A stretch of DNA of 64,000 nt from Vibrio rumoiensis (GCF_002218045.2 NZ_AP018685.1:1798001-1862000); one strand, 5' to 3'. Shown: positions 9,226 to 16,909, counted from the first letter of the stretch. Translations and numbers: made by a program. The notes: generated by a model from the letters alone, not told the origin.

Positions 9226-9945
9226 TTAATGCCCATAATGCACCGAGGCGGTAAAGATATAGCCATTACCTCGCATGGTTTTGATGTATTTATGCTGTTT
9301 ACCTGTGTCGCCTAACCGTTGACGTAGTCGGCTTAATTGCACATCAATCCCCCGCTCAAACGGCAGCGCCTCTCGGCCTTTGATTTCATAAGAAATGGTA
9401 TCGCGATCAAGCACTTCATTGGGACGAGATAAAAACAGCATCAAGAGTGAAAAATCACTGCCTGATAACTCGATTTTCTCTTGCGTTTCCGTGTGGTAGG
9501 CCGTATGTGAAAGAGTGTCTAATGTCCAATCGCCAAACGAGATAACGGTGGGGTTAACTTGTTCATCAATATGAGAACGACGCAGCAACGCTTTAATACG
9601 AGCCATTAACTGACGAGGGCTAAACGGCTTGGCGATATAGTCATCGGCGCCAAGTTCAAGACCAACGATTTGATCGGCTTCATCTGAGACTGCCGTTAAC
9701 ATAATGATAGGAACGTTTGAATGTTTACGAACATGCTGACATAGGCTGAAACCATCCTCGCCGGGCAGCATCACGTCGAGTAATAATAAGTCTGGGTAGC
9801 CGTGCTGGGTGATGTACTCTCGCATCTCGTCACCATCATTGACGGTCGAAACGCTAAATCCCATTTTACTTAGATATTCATCCAGTAATTCTCGAATTTC
9901 CTCGTCATCATCTACTACTAAAATATGTTTATATTTTTGCGTCAT
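9226..9945 (-). CDS. gltR: OmpR-family response regulator, glucose transport control
   Basis: DNA-binding regulator of 239 residues: a receiver domain with the acidic cluster VDDDEE, phospho-accepting Asp57 (LLLLDVMLPG) and Lys in YIAKPF, then a winged-helix C-terminal domain (from about residue 135, ending GNGYIFTASVH). AGGGAC sits just before the ATG. Encoded directly upstream of its kinase gene and the gtsABCD transporter, so it most likely controls that operon. Assignment as GltR rather than another OmpR-type regulator rests on context. Confidence 0.82.
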   Translation of the reverse strand: MTQKYKHILVVDDDEEIRELLDEYLSKMGFSVSTVNDGDEMREYITQHGYPDLLLLDVMLPGEDGFSLCQHVRKHSNVPIIMLTAVSDEADQIVGLELGADDYIAKPFSPRQLMARIKALLRRSHIDEQVNPTVISFGDWTLDTLSHTAYHTETQEKIELSGSDFSLLMLFLSRPNEVLDRDTISYEIKGREALPFERGIDVQLSRLRQRLGDTGKQHKYIKTMRGNGYIFTASVHYGH

Positions 9946-9969
9946 GTCCCTATAACCTAATTACTCACT

Positions 9970-9992
9970 CTCGACTCTATCCATGAGTCGAG
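9970..9992. other. Inverted repeat upstream of gltR
   Basis: CTCGACTC (9970-9977) and GAGTCGAG (9985-9992) form a perfect 8-bp inverted repeat with a 7-nt centre. It lies 25 bp before the gltR start and lacks a T-run on either side, so it is more likely an operator or leader hairpin than a terminator. Confidence 0.4.
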
Positions 9993-10105
9993 CTCTTAAT
10001 GATTATTGACACAATAATAACAATCGGAACACAAGGCGAGCAATTCATCTAGCCAAGTCACAATAACTTGACGTGGGTCTACCTCAATTAATTTAGATGG
10101 CTCGC

Positions 10106-10711
10106 TTAGCGTCGGCCACCGCCTAATCGACCTGCCCCCCCTATACGTCCCCCTAAATGACTTCCCCCTAAATTAGGACGAATAATAGGCCGAGTCGCCG
10201 GTCTTGTGGTCGGTCTAGATACCGGTCGGTTGGGTTTAACGACCGGCCTTGAGATATTCGGTTTGGTTGGTGCCCGTTGTAATGTCGGCCGTTGCCTGCT
10301 TTGCCATTTAGTTTGCAACGCTTGTTTTTGCTCAGTGGTGAGCTGGGTATCGGTCATTTTCTGACGCACCGCTTCGCGCTTTTCCGTTAACGCTTGCTGT
10401 TTTTCTGGAGGGAGAGCATCAAACTTTTGATTAAATTGTTGTTTTAACGCGGAAACATCTGGCTCATTGCCATCTTTCCAGCCATCAATTTTATCTTTAA
10501 TTTGTGCCTGCTTATCAGGGTCTAGGGTATGCCACCAGTTTTGTACCAGTTGCTTAAACTCGTCATCATTAGCGCAGCAATTAGGGTAAACATGATCGTG
10601 ATAAAACCAGAAGTCATCATGCCACCAGCTGTCGGTGTAATAATTTTCTGAGCTAGAAGGCACAGATGCACAACCCGCTAAAACAACCGCAAAGCTGGCA
10701 AAAACAAACAT
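10106..10711 (-). CDS. Lipoprotein with aromatic N-terminal block and Arg/Pro/Gly-rich tail, function unknown
   Basis: I do not recognise this gene. From the ATG at 10711 the product is 201 residues with a lipoprotein signal (VVLAGCASV, lipid-modified Cys14). Next comes a Trp/Tyr/His/Asp-rich stretch (about 29-45, with WWHDDFWFYHDH and a CC pair), a charged helical region (about 48-140) resembling proteins with repeated PxxKQQ helices, and a C-terminal tail of RP/TRP repeats ending in GGxxxGG runs. An upstream ATG at 10786 would add 25 residues and bury the lipobox, so the shorter start is chosen. It sits between a diguanylate cyclase gene and gltR on the same strand. Confidence 0.6.
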   Translation of the reverse strand: MFVFASFAVVLAGCASVPSSSENYYTDSWWHDDFWFYHDHVYPNCCANDDEFKQLVQNWWHTLDPDKQAQIKDKIDGWKDGNEPDVSALKQQFNQKFDALPPEKQQALTEKREAVRQKMTDTQLTTEQKQALQTKWQSRQRPTLQRAPTKPNISRPVVKPNRPVSRPTTRPATRPIIRPNLGGSHLGGRIGGAGRLGGGRR

Positions 10712-10797
10712 TCGTTGAAGTGGCTTAAAACAATAAAGCATCAACATGACTCCTAACGCATAGATTAAATACAATACCGTATGCATAGCGTTTTAGA

Positions 10798-12186
10798 TCA
10801 TCCTATTTCAATTCGATTACGCCCATCACGCTTAGCTTTGTACAGTAAAGCATCGGCTCGATTAAGGATTGAATCACTGCACTCTCCGGATTGGTACTGA
10901 GTCAGCCCCCCACTCACTGTAGCCGACACCGCCAGCTCATTATGAAATACTGGATGGCTAACAATGTAATGTCGAAGGGCTTCAAGTTGATGACTCGCTT
11001 GTTCAACGGAATGATTAACATATATCGCGATAAACTCTTCCCCTCCCCAGCGTCCATAATGACAATCTTCAGCATCTAAGGCATTGACACCTTGTGCAAA
11101 TAACTTCAGCACCTCATCACCAACAGGATGACCGTATTTGTCATTAATCGACTTAAAATAATCAAAATCTAAAATCGCAACCGATAATGCGGTATTCTTT
11201 TTCTGATTTAGCTCTATGTAATGAGCAAGCGCCTTCTCACTACAGGCCCTATTCGCAAGCCCGGTCAGAAAGTCGGTATTCGCCATTCTCTCCATCGTCT
11301 TATGAGCCAGCTCTAATTCTTGAAAGTCATTATTACGAGCAATTTCATGCCCTACCCATTCAGAAAATAATCTAATCAATTCATAATCTTGATTAATAAA
11401 TGGTCTCACCGGGGTTGGGCTTGAAAAATTTAAAGTGCCGTAAGGTTTACCATCTACAAAGATAGGCGCCCCAATATAGGCTTCTAATTGAAAAGCTTTA
11501 TAGCAAGGATGATGACGAATCTCACTTTGAGCCACATGATGAAAACCTTCAACCTTATTCGAATGGTATACGTGCCAACAATAAGTTAAATCAAGATCAA
11601 AGCGCATTCCTATTTCAAGCTGATTATCGGGGTGAATAGCTTGCTTAATCTCGTATTCATTCCCCTCAATTTTGCTAAAAATACCAATCGGCAACTCAAA
11701 ATGCTCAGCGCCTAAACGCAGAATAGCGCTGACCCTCTGCTCAAAATCCAGTTCACGAGATGAAGTAATCGAGTGTAGTTGATTTAACGCTTCTTCTGCT
11801 GCAGTTCGCGCAGAGTCATCTTTAATCAACGCGATAAAAAATAGCGCTTCGCCAGCGTTATTTTTTATCGCCCCCGCCGATGTTTGACCGGTAAATACTT
11901 TGCCTGATTTACGCTTATATTCGGTATTGTACACATCATTTAATAAGCGGCTTCTCTCATAGTATCGCTGCTGACCTTGAAGGGTGTACTCTACGTCAGT
12001 GGCATATAACATTCTCGTACTCTGATTCACGACCTCACTATTTTCATAACCAAACAGGACTTCAGCCGCTTTATTTATTGCCACAATTTCTCTCGAAATA
12101 CTCGCAATCACCGCTGCGATGTCAATATGCTCAAAAACGAGAGATAAGGTCTGCACATCTAAATCTACAGTTTGTTTTTCTTGCAT
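10798..12186 (-). CDS. PAS-GAF-GGDEF diguanylate cyclase
   Basis: Predicted cytoplasmic enzyme making cyclic di-GMP from two GTP. From the ATG at 12186 (AAGG about 8 nt upstream) it has 462 residues: PAS domain (about 12-125, AAVIASISREIVAINKAAEVLFGY), GAF domain (about 140-285, with AYIGAPIFVDGKPYGTLNF), and GGDEF domain (about 300-460) with intact active-site motif GRWGGEEF. The inhibitory RxxD site expected before the motif is absent (DAED instead), so product inhibition through it is unlikely. No membrane span or EAL domain. The signal could be redox or a small ligand through PAS/GAF; not visible. Confidence 0.9.
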   Translation of the reverse strand: MQEKQTVDLDVQTLSLVFEHIDIAAVIASISREIVAINKAAEVLFGYENSEVVNQSTRMLYATDVEYTLQGQQRYYERSRLLNDVYNTEYKRKSGKVFTGQTSAGAIKNNAGEALFFIALIKDDSARTAAEEALNQLHSITSSRELDFEQRVSAILRLGAEHFELPIGIFSKIEGNEYEIKQAIHPDNQLEIGMRFDLDLTYCWHVYHSNKVEGFHHVAQSEIRHHPCYKAFQLEAYIGAPIFVDGKPYGTLNFSSPTPVRPFINQDYELIRLFSEWVGHEIARNNDFQELELAHKTMERMANTDFLTGLANRACSEKALAHYIELNQKKNTALSVAILDFDYFKSINDKYGHPVGDEVLKLFAQGVNALDAEDCHYGRWGGEEFIAIYVNHSVEQASHQLEALRHYIVSHPVFHNELAVSATVSGGLTQYQSGECSDSILNRADALLYKAKRDGRNRIEIG

Positions 12187-12535
12187 CAAATAAACCTTCA
12201 AGCTTTTAGATAAGTATTAAACCTATCATAAATAAATCAAATAGCGATCGAGATACGAGTGAACTTGATAACTTTTATTTTTACGCATTGAAAACAACAT
12301 AAGCACGCAACATTCGTCACCCTATAATAAAGGCTTTAAAATATCTTTCGTTAACCAGTATCTTAAACAAAAAATACAGGCGCTTGCTTTGTTGATCTGC
12401 ATATCATAGTGAGACACATGCTCGACACTCTTTTCTCGCCTATAAAACAGAAGAATAAACAATAAGTGAAGCATGAGAAGACGAAAAAATATTGGCAAAG
12501 GAGGTGACACGCATCAACTGCAACAAAATTAACTC
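12187..12535. other. Intergenic region, nothing recognised
   Basis: These 349 bases between the diguanylate cyclase gene and the next reverse-strand gene are AT-rich. A strong Shine-Dalgarno-like AAAGGAGGTGA occurs on the forward strand near 12498-12508, but no start codon follows at a useful distance and the frame closes. No terminator hairpin with a T-run was found. Confidence 0.5.
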
Positions 12536-13084
12536 TTACTCACCTTTAACTTTGGATTTAATACCACTTCCTGCATCTTTTAATAAATCAAAAGGAGAAA
12601 GAATTACACCTTTTACGGCACCTTGAGCCGCTTGTTTAGACAACTCTTCACTCTTATCCATAAGCTCATCGACTTTAGCTAACATCGGTGGCACATCTTT
12701 ACGCAATTGCTCCGATTCTTTTAAAATTCCAGGTAAAGTTTGAGTCCGAATGGCTTTAACCTCAGATAACACATTTGGAATGTTGGTATTAATATCGGCT
12801 GCGGTTTTATTAACGTTGCCGATTGTGGTATTCACCTCTCCGACCGTTTTATTGATATCTTGCGCGGTTTTTAGGGCTGCAGGCGTGATAGTGGCAAACT
12901 TATCGGCAACCTCAAGCCATTGATCGATTTTCAAGGTTTGTGCGGTAGTTGAAATCTCCGTCAACATCTCTGGGTACTTATCAACCACGGTATTGACTGT
13001 AGAAGTAAAACTGTAAATGGTGTAACCCAAATAAAAAATCGACGCTGCCAATAACGCCTGAATCACCATTGCAATACGAGCCAT
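12536..13084 (-). CDS. Membrane-anchored coiled-coil protein, function unknown
   Basis: I do not recognise a named family. The 182-residue protein has one N-terminal membrane span (about residues 5-27) followed by a long Gln/Asn/Thr/Lys-rich helical region with heptad-like spacing (about 50-160), including repeated NTTIGNVNKTAADINTNI and DINKTVGEVN blocks that look like internal repeats. This resembles methyl-accepting or DUF948-like anchored coiled coils but lacks their signalling tip. AAGGAAG precedes the ATG. It probably projects into the periplasm or stays near the membrane; topology is uncertain. Confidence 0.75.
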   Translation of the reverse strand: MARIAMVIQALLAASIFYLGYTIYSFTSTVNTVVDKYPEMLTEISTTAQTLKIDQWLEVADKFATITPAALKTAQDINKTVGEVNTTIGNVNKTAADINTNIPNVLSEVKAIRTQTLPGILKESEQLRKDVPPMLAKVDELMDKSEELSKQAAQGAVKGVILSPFDLLKDAGSGIKSKVKGE

Positions 13085-13155
13085 TGTTTCTTCCTTAATA
13101 ACAAAATCACATTCAAAGTATACAAGCCCTAAGCGAGATACAACTCTCTTTTCTC

Positions 13156-13277
13156 TATATAGCCAAAATCATTGGAATTACAGTGAGGCGATCAGAAAAG
13201 GAAACCTCATGAATCTATACGATTGAGATGCATGAACACTGGCCACAAAGCTGCTGCTTCAAGTACGGTGGGTATAA
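13156..13277 (+). repeat. Degenerate ERIC-type repeat
   Basis: About 122 bp starting TATAGCC and ending GGGTATA. It shares with the 4179-4321 element the blocks CATTGGAATTACAGTGAGGCG (left), a central palindromic part and the right end GCTTCAAGTACGG. The middle is diverged from the consensus (no CCCC/GGGG arms). It lies between the coiled-coil gene and the mtr terminator. Identity is judged by eye. Confidence 0.65.
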
Positions 13278-13280
13278 AAC

Positions 13281-13316
13281 AAAACCCTCAGCACTTTCAC
13301 GCTGAGGGTTTTTGTT
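13281..13316. terminator. Bidirectional intrinsic terminator after mtr
   Basis: AAAACCCTCAGC (13281-13292) pairs perfectly with GCTGAGGGTTTT (13301-13312) around an 8-nt loop, flanked by T-runs in both orientations. It lies 15 nt beyond the mtr stop codon. Confidence 0.9.
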
Positions 13317-13330
13317 ATTGGGCTGAGTTA

Positions 13331-14572
13331 TTAACCTGTAAACACCGGCAAAATATCCATCATGGTTAAGAAATGGAACACAGCGGTCGCCACGCCAAAC
13401 AATAGCACCGCATAAGGGATAAGTTTACCACCAGCAACGACAAAGCCTTGCTCTGCCCCTTTACGTTGACGCGCTTTCAACACCAGTAGTGCTGGAATAA
13501 TACATGTCCATACCGTTGCCGCTGCACCTGCATAACCAATCGCTAAAATGAAACCAAACGGGAATAATAATGATAAAACTAACGGCGGCATAAAGGTTGC
13601 TGCCCAAGTTTTGGTACGGCCGACTTTACTGCGATTATCAAAACGGAATAAATCAGCAATATAATCAAAGACCCCTAAACCAACGCCAATAAACGAGGAA
13701 AGAATTGCCGATACCGAGAAGATATTGATCGCCTGAGAGACTTTTTCCGACGAAACCACGGTACCAAGGGCGCTTAGTAACACATCCACGTTACCATCTT
13801 TGGCGATCACAGGGCCAAATGAATCACGCGATAAGTGACCAAAAATGCTCACCAACCAGATAACATACAAGAATAAAGCAATCGACGTTCCGCCTAAAAT
13901 GGCATATTTCGCTTTACGCTCTTCACCATAATAAGCACGCATCGACGCCACTGAGTGATGATAACCAAATGATGTGAGTGCGATAGGCAGCAAAGCCATC
14001 GCATATTTGGCATATTCACCATGTTGGTTGACGGCATCGGTTAATTTAGAAAAATCGACATGTACGGTTAAACCAAACACGCCAAAAACAAAGCTCAATA
14101 GCATGGTACAAATAAGCACCACCGAAATACGGTCAACCGCACGCGTTGAGTGCCACACCACACTTGAAGCAATAAACACAAATAGCACCGATGCGGTTTT
14201 ACTATCTAAGCCTAACGACCCTTGTAAAATCAATCCAAATGAAGTGGTGTAGGCATACAATAAAATGCCACCAACAAAGTAAACCGTTAAGTTATTAAAG
14301 GCATTAACCTTTTCACCAAGTAGATCGGAGGTCACCGTATTAAACGACACATTAAGGTCGTAATGCTTAAACGCTTCCAACAGTAACCAACCGGAAACTG
14401 TCATCACCGCCATGGTTAATGCAATCGCCAATATAGACCAAACTGTCCATGCGCCAGCTCCGGCACTCGGCAGCCCAAGCATACCTGCACCAACACAAAC
14501 ACTTGCGATAATACAAGCGCCACCCACCAATGAAGGTTGTTTTGCTGTTGTCGTCGTTGTAACGGTAGTCAT
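13331..14572 (-). CDS. mtr: Aromatic amino acid permease, probably tryptophan-specific (Mtr)
   Basis: Proton-coupled importer of the HAAAP family in the inner membrane. The 413-residue protein has about 11 hydrophobic spans and the family's N-terminal signature around VGAGMLGLPSAGAGAW (residues 27-42). Sequence alone does not separate Mtr, TnaB and TyrP, but a near-perfect tryptophan-repressor operator lies about 165 bp upstream, which favours Mtr. It is transcribed alone, with a strong terminator behind it and a divergent lipoprotein gene ahead of it. Confidence 0.8.
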   Translation of the reverse strand: MTTVTTTTTAKQPSLVGGACIIASVCVGAGMLGLPSAGAGAWTVWSILAIALTMAVMTVSGWLLLEAFKHYDLNVSFNTVTSDLLGEKVNAFNNLTVYFVGGILLYAYTTSFGLILQGSLGLDSKTASVLFVFIASSVVWHSTRAVDRISVVLICTMLLSFVFGVFGLTVHVDFSKLTDAVNQHGEYAKYAMALLPIALTSFGYHHSVASMRAYYGEERKAKYAILGGTSIALFLYVIWLVSIFGHLSRDSFGPVIAKDGNVDVLLSALGTVVSSEKVSQAINIFSVSAILSSFIGVGLGVFDYIADLFRFDNRSKVGRTKTWAATFMPPLVLSLLFPFGFILAIGYAGAAATVWTCIIPALLVLKARQRKGAEQGFVVAGGKLIPYAVLLFGVATAVFHFLTMMDILPVFTG

Positions 14573-14736
14573 AATAAATTCTCTTTACGCTAAATTAAGC
14601 AAGTACATCCTGTACTCCTTAAAAACAAACAAGCATCAAGCGAAGAAGATAGGAAGTTGGCCGAAAACGGGTTTCAAAAAGAAAGGCAACCAAGTTCTAT
14701 GCTGATGTATGCGCTCATCATAGCGATAACAACCAG

Positions 14737-14750
14737 ACTAGTAAACTAGT
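14737..14750. promoter_or_regulatory. TrpR operator upstream of mtr
   Basis: ACTAGT-AA-ACTAGT matches the E. coli trp operator core ACTAGT-TA-ACTAGT at 13 of 14 positions, with the same spacing. It lies in the divergent region between mtr and the 14981 lipoprotein gene, about 165 bp before the mtr start. E. coli mtr is repressed by TrpR with tryptophan, so the same control is expected. Confidence 0.75.
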
Positions 14751-14980
14751 TAGCTGATACAATATCGTATTTTTGTGAATAAACAGAGGATCTGGTTACG
14801 TTTTAAACACCCCACCATATCCACTATTTCGTAAACAACAAAAATATCTATTACATTTTGATAAGATCCTCGCCCCAACAGAATAAATGTAACCCATTAA
14901 TATATAAGTTAATTAAAAAAATTTCCTTCAGTAATAGTATAAATCTATCTACTTTACATTTAGATCTGTTGGATAACCTC

Positions 14981-15679
14981 ATGCGAACGATAATTTCAAT
15001 CTCCTTAATGTTATTGCTTACTGCTTGTAGTAATCAATTCGCCAAACCTTTTCCCTTCCCTCAAATTAGCCTGAAAGATGACACTCTTATCTATAAGGGC
15101 ATGATCACCGGAGATGGCGTTTTAACCGCTCAACGTGTCGCCAGAAACAGCGGCATGAAAATAACCAAGCTACAAATCACGAGCCCGGGAGGAATGATTG
15201 AACCAGGTATAGAACTCGGTTATTTCATTAAAGAAAATAATTTAGACTTAATTCTTACCCAACTCTGCTTTTCTGCTTGCGCCAATTATTTATTACCCGC
15301 CGCTCACAGCATCACGATCCAAAAAGATACCCTATTAGGCTGGCATGGCGGGGCAAGACAAAGTAACGCTTTATGGAAACAGTCGATTCCTAATGCTCAA
15401 TGGGATAATTTCTACCCTTATTTAGAAAGACTCAGAAAAAAGGAATATCAATTTTTTCAAGACATGGATGTCGCAATCAATATCACAACGTATGGACAAA
15501 CGAAACTCAATACTTGCCAAAAAGCCAAACAAACCATGGGTTGGTATTACACGTTAAATGACATGAAATCGATGGGGCTTCCGCCAGTAAAAATGGAAGA
15601 GAAAACCTTATTAGAATCGGTAATGTATCAAGATGAAAAAGTTACCGCTTGTCTCATGCCTGAAATATTCAACACATAA
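14981..15679 (+). CDS. Lipoprotein with ClpP/SppA-like serine peptidase fold
   Basis: Not a named gene. From the ATG at 14981 (GGA about 8 nt upstream) it is 232 residues with a lipoprotein signal peptide (LLLTACSN, Cys16). The body shows the ClpP/crotonase pattern: an SPGG turn (68-71) after a beta strand LQIT, then CFSACANYLL with candidate nucleophile Ser98, and a WHGG motif with candidate base His122. This resembles periplasmic ClpP-like proteins known only from genomes. Substrate unknown; likely periplasmic, attached to a membrane. An upstream in-frame ATG at 14858 would displace the signal peptide and is rejected. Local composition is more AT-rich than the neighbours. Confidence 0.7.
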   Translation: MRTIISISLMLLLTACSNQFAKPFPFPQISLKDDTLIYKGMITGDGVLTAQRVARNSGMKITKLQITSPGGMIEPGIELGYFIKENNLDLILTQLCFSACANYLLPAAHSITIQKDTLLGWHGGARQSNALWKQSIPNAQWDNFYPYLERLRKKEYQFFQDMDVAINITTYGQTKLNTCQKAKQTMGWYYTLNDMKSMGLPPVKMEEKTLLESVMYQDEKVTACLMPEIFNT

Positions 15680-15889
15680 AGAACTGGTTTTAATTCCATA
15701 GTACTTAAAAAAACGAAGGGTGTTTTGACCATCCTTTGTTTCATGATAACGAAATGAAAATGAGTCAGGATCAACAGCATGGAAATCTTTAATGATTTTT
15801 CGAATTTCGGCAACATCTTCTTTAGTTATAGAGTCCTTAATACTCTCATCATATTGCTTTATAACGTTTAGCACCAAACCGTTCAACAC
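15611..15889 (-). pseudogene. Possible remnant of an uncharacterised protein's C-terminal segment
   Basis: A reverse-strand frame opens with a GTG at 15889 and has no clear ribosome binding site. Its first 58 codons look protein-like: KEDVAEIRKIIKDFHAVDP followed by DSFSFRYHETKDGQNTL, resembling the end of uncharacterised bacterial proteins (memory only). After about 15716 the sequence loses this character and runs into the 3' end of the convergent lipoprotein gene (overlap 15611-15679). Most likely a decayed fragment; a real short gene is possible. Confidence 0.35.
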
Positions 15890-16036
15890 ATCTCACAAAA
15901 AATAGATTTTATAATTTTGAGAAAAACCATTTCTCTCCGAGAGTAGGCTGCGAGAAAATTGAATCAACTGCTTTAGATGACTTCAGCAACTATTCATCTC
16001 GCCATAATTCACATACCAAAAATAATCGCAACAAGG

Positions 16037-16087
16037 GCAATAAGAGCAATAAGAGCAATAAGAGCAATAAGAGCAATAAGAGCAATA
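16037..16087 (+). repeat. 9-bp tandem repeat, five full copies
   Basis: GCAATAAGA is repeated five times without error (16037-16081) plus 6 bases of a sixth copy. It lies just 17 bp before the FNR-like box that precedes the hemerythrin gene. The period of 9 keeps any reading frame, but no real gene covers it; copy-number change would alter promoter spacing instead. Confidence 0.95.
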
Positions 16088-16103
16088 GTAGTTATCATTT
16101 ATT

Positions 16104-16117
16104 TTGATTTAAATCAA
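16104..16117. promoter_or_regulatory. FNR box upstream of the hemerythrin gene
   Basis: TTGAT-TTAA-ATCAA is an exact match to the FNR consensus TTGAT-N4-ATCAA. It is about 100 bp before the ATG at 16215 and 10 bp before a candidate NsrR site, a layout typical of genes for nitric-oxide or anaerobic stress. Confidence 0.75.
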
Positions 16118-16126
16118 AATATCATT

Positions 16127-16149
16127 AAGTTGCATTTAAAATACCACTT
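16127..16149. promoter_or_regulatory. NsrR-type operator upstream of the hemerythrin gene
   Basis: AAGTTGCATTT (16127-16137), one spacer base, then AAATACCACTT (16139-16149). This fits the 11-1-11 inverted repeat of the NO-sensing repressor NsrR (half-site AAGATGCATTT or close): the left half matches at 10 of 11, the right at about 8 of 11. It would place repression of the gene under NO control. Confidence 0.6.
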
Positions 16150-16214
16150 AAAGCCGATAGCCATGTTTCATCGAAGAGTTATGATAAACACCGCACTGAT
16201 TAATGGAGCATATT

Positions 16215-16766
16215 ATGAGCTTACAATGTGGAAAAACAAACCTAACTCAAGAGCAATTGAGCCAACTCGAATCGATGCCAGCAGATAAACTTGCTGATTT
16301 GATTGAGTCTACTCACCATCAATATATTAGAGAAACCGGGCCACAATTAATTGAAATGGCAGATAAACTGCTACGAGTGCATGGCGAAGAATCTGAGACT
16401 ATTCAGAAGCTGACACCATTGATTCATGCTTTAGTGAATGAACTCACTCCACATTTATACAAAGAAGAGCAAATTTTATTCCCAGCAATTAGAGGTCTTG
16501 CCACACAAACACCGCAGCAAACCTGCTTTGGTCACATTGGTAACCCAATCCGCGTCATGATCCATGAGCATAATGAAGCCGATCAAATTGTAGTGGCATT
16601 GCAGCAAGTGACTCAGAACTTCCAAGCTCCAGAAGAAGCCTGCCAAACCTGGCAACGTTGCTATAAAGTCTGCGAAGAATTTTGCCAAGATTTAATCAAT
16701 CACATACATGTAGAAGATACGATTCTTTTTCCGGCAGCGATAGAGCTGACTGATTCAGCTACATAA
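16215..16766 (+). CDS. Hemerythrin-domain protein, YtfE/RIC-like iron-sulfur repair or NO-stress protein
   Basis: Predicted di-iron protein of 183 residues. Ligand motifs for a hemerythrin four-helix bundle are visible: STHHQYI (about 32-38), HLYKEEQILFPA (about 82-93), MIHEHNEAD (about 115-123) and HIHVEDTILFPA (about 160-171). YtfE/RIC proteins repair damaged Fe-S clusters after NO or oxidative stress and are about 220 residues; this one lacks most of their N-terminal ScdA domain and its CCGG motif. TGGAG sits about 7 nt before the chosen ATG. FNR and NsrR boxes lie upstream and a strong terminator follows, so it is a single-gene unit. Confidence 0.85.
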   Translation: MSLQCGKTNLTQEQLSQLESMPADKLADLIESTHHQYIRETGPQLIEMADKLLRVHGEESETIQKLTPLIHALVNELTPHLYKEEQILFPAIRGLATQTPQQTCFGHIGNPIRVMIHEHNEADQIVVALQQVTQNFQAPEEACQTWQRCYKVCEEFCQDLINHIHVEDTILFPAAIELTDSAT

Positions 16767-16785
16767 AATATTATAGATAGAATGT

Positions 16786-16828
16786 AAAAAACCCCAGATA
16801 ACGGATTAAGTTATCTGGGGTTTCTTTG
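16786..16828 (+). terminator. Intrinsic terminator after the hemerythrin gene
   Basis: AACCCCAGATAAC (16790-16802) pairs perfectly with GTTATCTGGGGTT (16810-16822) around a 7-nt loop, with an A-run before and TTTCTTT after. It may also serve the tRNA-Arg gene read from the other strand. Confidence 0.92.
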
Positions 16829-16832
16829 TATA

Positions 16833-16909
<77 letters not shown>

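Noticed and set aside
12498..12510. Strong AAAGGAGGTGA Shine-Dalgarno-like sequence on the forward strand
   Set aside because: No start codon follows at normal spacing and the forward frame soon closes; likely chance.
12322..12510. 62-codon reverse-strand frame with hydrophobic stretch
   Set aside because: No ribosome binding site or homology, and the composition is that of AT-rich noncoding DNA.
15977..16288. Forward frame with RAI repeats over the 9-bp tandem array
   Set aside because: The repeated peptide comes only from the tandem DNA repeat; the frame overlaps the hemerythrin start and the promoter boxes.
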